Of a stretch of DNA of 64,000 bases, positions 59,854 to 64,000 are shown piece by piece. Every line of letters begins with the position of its first letter. The first letter of the stretch is position 1. Both the position numbers and the translations under genes were made by a program. Below the pieces are notes generated by a model that was not told the origin of the DNA, searched no databases, and was given only the letters and a program-made list of their open reading frames with translations. The stretch comes from Chamaelirium japonicum (Eukaryota; Streptophyta; Magnoliopsida; Liliales; Melanthiaceae), in NCBI GenBank assembly GCA_947650365.1, contig OX393550.1:120778374-120842373 (forward strand). Reading direction: 5' to 3'.

Positions 59854-62800
59854 ATATAGCTGTTTGGAATACAAGAGGTCTGAACAGCCAGGAGAGATGT
59901 CAAGATGTTGTCTCCCTCATTTCCAAGCATAACATAGGTATTATTGGATTAGTGGAGACCAAGGTGAAATTCAAAAATCTTTTCAGAATTCAGAATTACA
60001 TTAAACCTGACTGGAATATGTTTTCTAATCACTCTATGAATGATACTGGGAGAATCATTGTTTTATTGGATCAGACAGTGTTCTATATGCAAAAGGTTTT
60101 TGAAAATGATCAGATGATTCATTGTTCTGTCAAATGGATTCCAGGGAACAAAAGCTTTTCTTTCACTATTATATATGGGCATAATTTGGCTTCTGACAGA
60201 AATAGACTTTGGTCCAGTTTGATTTATATTGGTAATAATATCTCAGGGCCTTGGCTAGTAGCAGGAGATTTCAACATAGTTCGCAATGCAAATGAGAAGA
60301 TTGGAGGAAATGCAATTCCTTTTACTATTCTCAGACAGTTTAATAAAGTACTGGAGGAATGTGAACATGAAGATATGAATTCTCATGGAGCTTATCTCAC
60401 TTGGAATAATAGAGCAGAGTCTTCTCGGATTGCTGCTAAACTGGATCGCACACTCATAAATCATCATTAGAATTTCGGTTTTCCAGATAGTATTACAAAT
60501 TTCATTACTCATGGTTCTTCTGATCATTCCCCTATGATTATAGTCATGAATCCCTCTTGGACCTTTAGCTCTCCACCTTTCAGATATCTCAAAATCTAGG
60601 AATCCCATGATTCTTTCTTTTCTTTGGTCTCTAATTCCTGGAATCAAAATGCTGTGGGGGATCCTATTCTTAAGGTTTGTTTCAAGCTTAAGAGACTGAA
60701 AAATGAGCTGAAAAGTTGGAATAAGAATACTTTTGGGCATATCAAATTCAGATGTGATGCTGCACAAAAATCTCTTGATGTCATACAGGAAAAGATGAAT
60801 ATAGATTCTATGAATAGCAATTTAGTATTGGAGGAGCGAGAAGCACTTAAAATCTTGAAGGAGGAGAAAGCTATTCACACTAATCTTCTTAAGTTGAAAT
60901 CTAGAATCAACTGGCTCTCTAAAGGTGATACTAATTCAAAATTTTTTTACAATGCTATTCAGAATAGGAGGTCGGCAAACAAAATCTTTTCTATTCTTTC
61001 ATCAAAGGGTATTCTGCTGGAGGACTCCAATAGTATTAAGGAAGAAGGAGTTTCCTATTTTTCTAAACGTTTCCTTTACTGCAAGAATGAGGATCTCAAA
61101 TGTAATGGCTTAGCACAATTGCCTGATGAGAAAAAAGATTGGATCTGTAAACCATTTTCTGATGAGGAAATCTTTAATGTTGTGCATAAATCTGCTCTAG
61201 ATAAGGCGCCTGGGGCGGATGGCTTCTCAACTTCTTTCTATGTCAAGTGTTGGCCTATTGTTAAAGATGATATATCAAATATGATTCATTTTTTCTACGA
61301 TCATCCAGACAGAATATCTTATCTTAATCACACCCTCATTGCTCTTATCCCAAAGGAAGTGAAAATTACAAGTTTTAATAGCTGCAGGCCAATTTCTTTG
61401 TGCAATTTCACTTATAAGATTGTTTCTTCTATCCTGGCAATCAGACTTCAGAAAGTTCTTACTCCCCTCATTGCTGAAAATCAATTTGCTTTCTTGCATG
61501 GAAGACATATACAAGATGCTGTGATGCTAGCACACGAGCTCCTTAATAGATTTCACTTGACAAGGGGATCTCCGTGTATGTGTTTAAAGATTGACCTCAA
61601 GAAGGCTTTTGATTCAGTTAATCATTCTTTCCTTCTTCAGGCTATGGAACAGATGAATTTTCCAGAGAAATGGACAAATTGGGTTAAATGGTGCCTCTCT
61701 ATAGTTAAATTTTCAGTTTTAATTAATGGTGCTGCATCTGGATATTTTCAGGCTTACAGGGGTATTAGGCAGGGAGATCCACTTTCTCCTTATCTCTTTA
61801 CTATTGCGATGAATATTCTGTCTTGCCTCATTAAAGAAGCTGTGAATAATAGGCATATTGAAGTTCCTACTCTAGGTAGTATTTCAATTTCTCACTTAGC
61901 CTATGCAGATGATCTGCTTATTTTCTGTAAGGCCAATAAAAAATCTGCGGAAGGTCTTAAGAAGATCCTTGGCATTTTCACTACTCAATCAGGACTTGAT
62001 ATAAATCGGGAGAAATCTATGATTTTTTTCAGTCAGAATGCAGTGGACAAAGAGAATATAATCTCCATCCTTGGTTTTGGTGAAGCAGCTCTACCTGTTA
62101 AGTATCTTGGTCTTCCTCTCTCCTCCAAAAGTCTTAAACAATCTGATTGCCAACCACTTATTGATAGAATACGATCCAGAATTGGTTCTTGGAACAAAAA
62201 ATTTTTGTCCTTTGCTGGCAGGGTGGAATTAGTGAAATCTGTTCTTAATTCCCTTCATATTTACTGGTCTGGGGTTTTTAATTTCCCTAAATCTATTAAC
62301 AAGGAGATAGAAAGACTTTTCAGTAGATTCTTGTGGGGAGGGACCATACTTCCTAAGAAATTAATCCCTGTGGCTTGGAAGAAGCTATGTTTCCCTAAAA
62401 AGGAGGGTGGACTGGGATTCAGAAACCTTGATGAATGGAACATTGCTGCACTTTCTAAATATATTTGGAGAATTTGCTCAAGTGATCAGTCTTTGTGGGC
62501 TAGATGTATTAAGAATAAGCACTTAAAGAAGGAAGATATTTGGGGCTGCAAAAGCAGTCCAAATGCCTCTGGTATATGGAGAGGTATTCTTAAGAACAGA
62601 CAGCAAATTAAACCCCTTATTCAAAGTATTCTGGGTAATGGTGACACTACAAATTTCTGGCTTGATAACTGGCACTCTAATGGCAGATTAATAGATCAAT
62701 ATGGCAGTAGGGCAGTTTATGATATGGGCTATGGTACGGATGTTATGGTCAGCAAATTCTGGCATGGTAACAATTGGTCTTTTCCCCAAGCTACTTCAGC

Positions 62801-64000
62801 AGATCTTATGAATATGTATGATAGCATAAAAAATCAGATTATTCATTATCCTGATTGTCCTGATCTTGTTGTTTGGAAGCCTTCAACAGATGGGATTTTC
62901 TCTCTCAAATCAGCTTGGAATGCCCTTAGATTGAAAAATCCTCTAATGATTGAATATGATTGGATTTGGCATCATCAAAGAATTGAGAGGCATGATATGT
63001 GTCTTTGGAGATCAGTACAGCAAACTTTACTCACTTGTGATAAATTGCACAAGAGAGGAGTTTTTGTTTCAAATTTATGTACTCTCTGCTGGTCTGATAC
63101 GGAAGATCATGATCACATTTTCTTCAAATGTTCTTATTTTAATTGGATTTGGAGATCTATTCTAGCTAGAGTTGGGATCAAAGCCACAAACATTGGCTAT
63201 ATCAAAGAAGAACTTCATAGACTTCGATCCAAATTTTCAGGAGATGGTTTGATTGCTACTATAGCAAAGCTTGCTATTGGATGTGCTGTCTATTTTATAT
63301 GGGAAGAGAGAAATATGCGGATTTTTGAACGAAAAACAAGACACAAAAGATTTCTGCTGGCCAGCATAACTAGTATAATTCATCTCAAACTTTCAGAGCT
63401 CAATCTCCATGAGAAGGACAGTCATGAAAATAGAATTTCTGTAGCAAAATGGGGTCTCTTATTTTTTCCTTGGCAAAATACCATCAATCAGGTTGTGTGG
63501 GGAAAACCTACTGGTGACTGGATAAAGTTAAATACTGATGGGGCTGTTACTGATATAAAGGCTTCTATTGGAGGTATTTTTCGTAACTCTGAAGGACAGA
63601 TTATGTTAGGCTATTGTGGGCCTTCAAGACATAAGCAAATACTTTCTGTGGAGCTTGATGCTATTGAACAAGGTTTATCTTATGCTGAAGAATTGAATAT
63701 ATCTCAATTATGGGTGGAATCAGATTCTCATACTGCTGTAACCTCCATCAAAAATACATGTTTAATTCCTTGGAATGTCTCTCAACAAGTAAACTGTATA
63801 AGGAAAAAGTGTGCCAAATTCAAATATTTTCTTTTATCTCATGTTTGGAGAGAAGGAAATCAGCCGGCAGATATCCTTTCCAAGATGGGTCAAGAAGAAA
63901 ATAATATGGTTAAGTGTTACTCAGCAGACTTAAAAGGTAATCTTCGTATTGCTATTGAAGCTGACAAAATGGGGAAGTGCTATGAAAGATGCAAAATTAA
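59850..64000 (+). pseudogene. LINE ORF2 polyprotein (endonuclease, reverse transcriptase, RNase H), partial
   Basis: ORF2 nicks target DNA and copies element RNA at the nick. The frame starts ATG at 59850, overlapping the ORF1 stop as ATGA. Counting codons from there: AP-type endonuclease with N7, E36, GDFN (D140, N142) and SDH (225-226); reverse transcriptase with APGADGF (about 450), KIDLKKAFDSV, RGIRQGDPLSPYLF and YADD (685-688); a Cys/His zf-RVT-like stretch near 1075; and RNase H with NTDG (D1230), E1268, D1292 and D1341. Two TAG codons interrupt it at 60468-60470 and 60597-60599, in the endonuclease and linker. From 60600 to 64000 I read no further stop, about 1133 codons open past the edge. 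The C-terminus is missing, probably by little, since RNase H is complete. Confidence 0.93.

Larger units (their letters stand above)
58019..64000 (+). mobile_element. L1-type LINE retrotransposon, cut by the window edge
   Basis: Non-LTR retrotransposon sequence begins directly after a satellite unit and runs to the last base. It has the plant L1 plan: ORF1 with a DUF4283-like domain and zinc knuckle, then ORF2 with AP-type endonuclease, reverse transcriptase, a Cys/His region and RNase H. Only about 17 bases precede the ORF1 ATG, so the 5' untranslated part is short or truncated. The 3' end, poly(A) and target duplication lie outside the window. Two stops in each ORF make this copy inactive as it stands. 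Confidence 0.95.

Noticed and set aside
60255-63904. Other-frame ORFs in the LINE (for example 60255-60767 minus, 60925-61113, 62950-63165)
   Set aside because: They overlap the continuous ORF2 frame that contains the endonuclease, reverse transcriptase and RNase H motifs.

Overview
The window is repeat-only plant nuclear DNA with no host gene. Three observations point to a plant: a Ty1/copia polyprotein of plant type, a CACTA (En/Spm) element with a TNP2-type transposase, and a plant L1-type LINE that has a DUF4283-like ORF1 and an RNase H tail on ORF2. I cannot place the species. I saw no rRNA, tRNA, CRISPR or prokaryotic-style operon.

Layout. (1) About 29 kb (1-5759, 25761-31624, 40633-58018) is one short tandem satellite with a period of about 23 bp. 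It switches strand dozens of times and carries rare marker variants that recur in direct and inverted copies many kb apart. (2) At 5760-25760 a copia LTR retrotransposon ('element A') sits in the satellite, flanked by the 5-bp duplication GATCC. (3) Inside A's 5' LTR lies a second, related copia element ('element B', 6431-16420). It has a GGAAC duplication, two 2131-bp LTRs and an uninterrupted 1321-residue gag-pol frame. (4) At 31625-40632 a 9-kb CACTA element is flanked by AAT. It carries only the N-terminal part of a transposase, on the minus strand, plus about 25 copies of a 181-bp tandem repeat and subterminal foldbacks. (5) From 58019 to the window edge is a LINE. Its ORF1 has two internal stops. 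Its ORF2 has two internal stops and then stays open to the last base.

How the parts relate. The satellite is the host sequence and all other elements are insertions. B came after A because it interrupts A's LTR. By eye, B's LTRs differ at about 1% of positions and A's at about 2%. A's gag-pol is nevertheless badly decayed, with many stops, lost catalytic segments and a piece of leader-like DNA inside pol. The best explanation I can offer is that A was already defective when it inserted and was copied by proteins from an intact relative such as B. The CACTA element lacks the catalytic part of its transposase and would need a helper. The LINE is nearly full length but broken.

I did not find a new gene-encoded system. 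The unusual content is structural: the frequently inverting satellite and its higher-order markers, the three-type 181-bp array inside the CACTA element, paired foldbacks at its right end, and the mismatch between LTR age and body decay in element A. Percentages come from reading by eye.
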